A DNA stretch of 64,000 nt, taken from assembly GCA_963789075.1 (NCBI GenBank), contig CAWBJQ010000007.1, forward strand, positions 134,003-198,002, in the 5' to 3' direction. This stretch comes from DATATJ01 sp963789075 (GTDB taxonomy: Bacteria > Acidobacteriota > Vicinamibacteria > Vicinamibacterales > CAVVIG01). The notes under the pieces were generated by a model that was given only the letters and a program-made list of their open reading frames with translations, ran no database searches and had not been told where the DNA came from. Both the position numbers and the translations under genes were made by a program. Every line of letters starts with the position of its first letter. Within the stretch, counting starts at the first letter, position 1. This document shows positions 62,355 to 64,000 of this stretch, piece by piece.

Positions 62355-64000
62355 ATGAAAAAAGGCGTCGTTGTGCTCGCCGCGGTCGCGATCGTGGCCT
62401 CCGCCGGCTACTTGGCGGTCCGCGGACTCCGCACACGCCAGGCCCCTGCGATCGGGCCGGCCGCGCGTCTCGTCAGCCCCGAAGGCGCCGTCCCTTCGGG
62501 CTCGCCACCCCCGCCGCCGGCATCCTCGGCGTCAGCGCCTTCGGTCGGCGTGTCCACGCAGGCGGATGCGATCAACGTGGCGGCGCCTGAACTGGGCGGC
62601 CACATCGAGCTCGTCACCTCTGAATACGATCGCGAAGATCGGGCGGCGATTCACCTGATCGATCGCGGCCGCCCGGACGAGTCCTCATGGATGGCGACCG
62701 CCGCCGCGCCACAAGAAATCGTCATCGGCTTCTTCAGCCGGCAGCCGGCGTTGATCGCCGCCATCGTCATCAACCCCAACACGCATACGGCCGCGCGTTG
62801 GGCGAAGGAGGTCGAGGCGTGGACGTCGATGGACGGTCCGAACGGCGCTTTTGCCAAGGTCGCCTCGCTGACGCTCAGTCACGACGACGCCGAGCAGACG
62901 ATGACGTTTGCGCCGGTGGAAGCACGGTTCGTCAAGGTTCGGATCGTGTCGCAGGACAACGGCGACACCGAAGTGGGAATGGGCAAGATCCGGGTAATTG
63001 AAGGGCAGGCGCCAGGCTACACGCCGCTGCTCGCACGGAATCCATCGCTGGGCGGCCTTGTCGCCAACCGCGCCGCGGACGCCCCGCCGGCCGCCGGTCC
63101 GCCGCCTGCGGCGTTGCCGGCGGCGATCGAGGCGAGCCCAGTCGCCGCGAATGCGTGTCGTGCGGACCCACCCGTCGTCGAGCCGCCGCTGCACACCGCG
63201 AGCGCCAAGGTGCTCGTCCTCGCGCGCAAAGATCGCAGCTACCCGCCGCTTGGCTATGCCGCGACGGACGCAGGCGAGAATCCGGCGTCGTCGATCTACG
63301 GCCGCACAGTGTTCACGCGTGTGGCTCCGGGCGCCGCCACGCCGATGCTGCTGCAGTCCGATCAGGGATTCGACACCGTCGTGCTCTCACAGGTGTGCGA
63401 CGTCAAGACCAGCGTGCCCGAGAGCTTCAAGCGCGCGCTCGTCGACTGGGTCGGGCAAGGCCACAAGCTGATCATTCACGATTCCGATCTCTGCGACGGC
63501 GCGGACACGCCCGATTACAGCTTTCTGCCCTACCGCTTCTCCACGAGCAACCCAGGCAAGCGCGGGGCCGAGAGCGAGAAGCTGCTGTTCGTGGAGGAGA
63601 GCACGCTCGCGAGCTCGAACCCCAAGAGTCCTGCGTTCCTCGACGTCGACGCGTGGACGCGCGATCACAACGAGCTCGGCGACTCCAACACGGTGAAGGA
63701 ATACGACCCGCACTGGTGCGGGGCGCTCGTCACACGAAACGTCTTGAAGGTGAATGGCTTCGTCGAAACCTACACGCACTACGGCCGCGGACTGATCATC
63801 TACGACGGCTTCGATTACGACCAGGCTTCGAACGCTGCGTACCATCGGCTCGTCACGCGCGAGCTCGCACAGCCGTTCAATCCCGACGGACTGGCGTGTG
63901 GGGCGCGGCTGTCGGACTTCGTGTTGACGACCGACGAGGCGTTGAAAGCGCAGGAGATGTCGCCCGGCCGGACCTACCAGTACCCGCTGACGGTGACCCG
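62355..64000 (+). CDS. Large secreted surface protein, partial (runs off window)
   Basis: The frame is open from the ATG at 62355 to the window end, at least 548 aa. A membrane anchor or signal (KGVVVLAAVAIVASAGYLAV) is followed by a Pro/Ser/Ala linker (GSPPPPPASSASAPSVGVST), an F5/8-discoidin-like strand pattern (IAAIVINPNTHTAARWAKEV, ARFVKVRIVSQDNGDTEVGM), and an alpha/beta domain with FDTVVLSQVCDVKTSVPESF, DWVGQGHKLIIHDSDLCDGA and YTHYGRGLIIYDGFDYDQAS. The last resembles a GATase1-like fold used in surface sugar-binding proteins. It is uninterrupted, unlike many neighbours. Function unknown. Confidence 0.75.
   Translation, partial: MKKGVVVLAAVAIVASAGYLAVRGLRTRQAPAIGPAARLVSPEGAVPSGSPPPPPASSASAPSVGVSTQADAINVAAPELGGHIELVTSEYDREDRAAIHLIDRGRPDESSWMATAAAPQEIVIGFFSRQPALIAAIVINPNTHTAARWAKEVEAWTSMDGPNGAFAKVASLTLSHDDAEQTMTFAPVEARFVKVRIVSQDNGDTEVGMGKIRVIEGQAPGYTPLLARNPSLGGLVANRAADAPPAAGPPPAALPAAIEASPVAANACRADPPVVEPPLHTASAKVLVLARKDRSYPPLGYAATDAGENPASSIYGRTVFTRVAPGAATPMLLQSDQGFDTVVLSQVCDVKTSVPESFKRALVDWVGQGHKLIIHDSDLCDGADTPDYSFLPYRFSTSNPGKRGAESEKLLFVEESTLASSNPKSPAFLDVDAWTRDHNELGDSNTVKEYDPHWCGALVTRNVLKVNGFVETYTHYGRGLIIYDGFDYDQASNAAYHRLVTRELAQPFNPDGLACGARLSDFVLTTDEALKAQEMSPGRTYQYPLTVT

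Noticed and set aside
1..64000. CRISPR arrays, tRNA or rRNA genes, insertion sequences, prophage genes
   Set aside because: No regularly spaced repeats, no clover-leaf sequence, no transposase or integrase motifs were seen by eye.

Overview
The window is high-GC DNA from a Gram-negative bacterium: it encodes TonB-dependent receptors, outer-membrane barrels, lipoproteins and a Tat-type signal. Small STAS-like proteins beside sigma-54 regulators, a DUF3604/PpiC/HupE operon, an LVIVD-repeat/DUF305 pair and dispersed REP-like repeats fit an Acidobacteriota of the Vicinamibacteria type. That assignment is inference from gene content; no rRNA or other taxonomic marker is present. I saw no tRNA, rRNA, insertion sequence, phage or CRISPR array.

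About half of the larger genes are broken by one to seven single-base shifts, while family motifs resume in the next frame and synteny is intact (glgB, amidase, DyP peroxidase, HupE, cold-shock protein). This looks more like uncorrected indels of a long-read assembly than mass gene decay. Composite genes are therefore given over their full span. A second class of damage is cleaner: several genes lack a whole segment (ABC ATPase, M48 protease, DUF1269 fragments, YtxH-like, esterase).

Layout. 0.1-1.9 kb: TetR regulator with two 16-bp operators, divergent from a small membrane-protein operon. 2-10 kb: a minus-strand envelope/stress cluster (DUF1269 proteins, helical proteins, DUF1003, SYLF, HdeD, AI-2E transporter, M48 protease remnant). 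10-15 kb: two sigma-54 activators, one with a STAS-like partner and one with several PAS domains. 15.3-20 kb: a DyP-type peroxidase operon behind a good sigma-54 promoter, transcribed away from the PAS activator. 20-23 kb: less typical DNA with an esterase stub and unknown proteins. 23-27 kb: DUF3604, PpiC-type isomerase and HupE/UreJ. 27-33 kb: NtrC-type activator and histidine kinase, two other response regulators, an outer-membrane barrel and a second STAS-like protein. 33-43 kb: DNA glycosylase, DUF4412-like protein, MFS transporter, glycogen branching enzyme, amidase, two cyclophilins, PhzF, ankyrin protein. 43.5-50 kb: MITE-like repeat, TonB receptor, amidohydrolase, GT87-type membrane protein, cold-shock protein, zinc-ribbon protein. 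50-64 kb: RpoZ, HpcH/HpaI-type protein, B12/radical SAM protein, phosphopantetheinyl transferase, BtuB-like receptor, EVE protein, LVIVD protein with DUF305, a large lipoprotein/CsgG-like ORF, and a surface protein that runs off the window.

The most interesting unit is 11.4-20.1 kb. A PAS-sensing sigma-54 activator, a perfect 30-bp palindrome upstream of a sigma-54 promoter for a second activator operon, a matching half-site upstream of the DyP promoter, and a five-gene peroxidase/unknown/outer-membrane/transporter operon together suggest an undescribed sigma-54-controlled peroxidase system.
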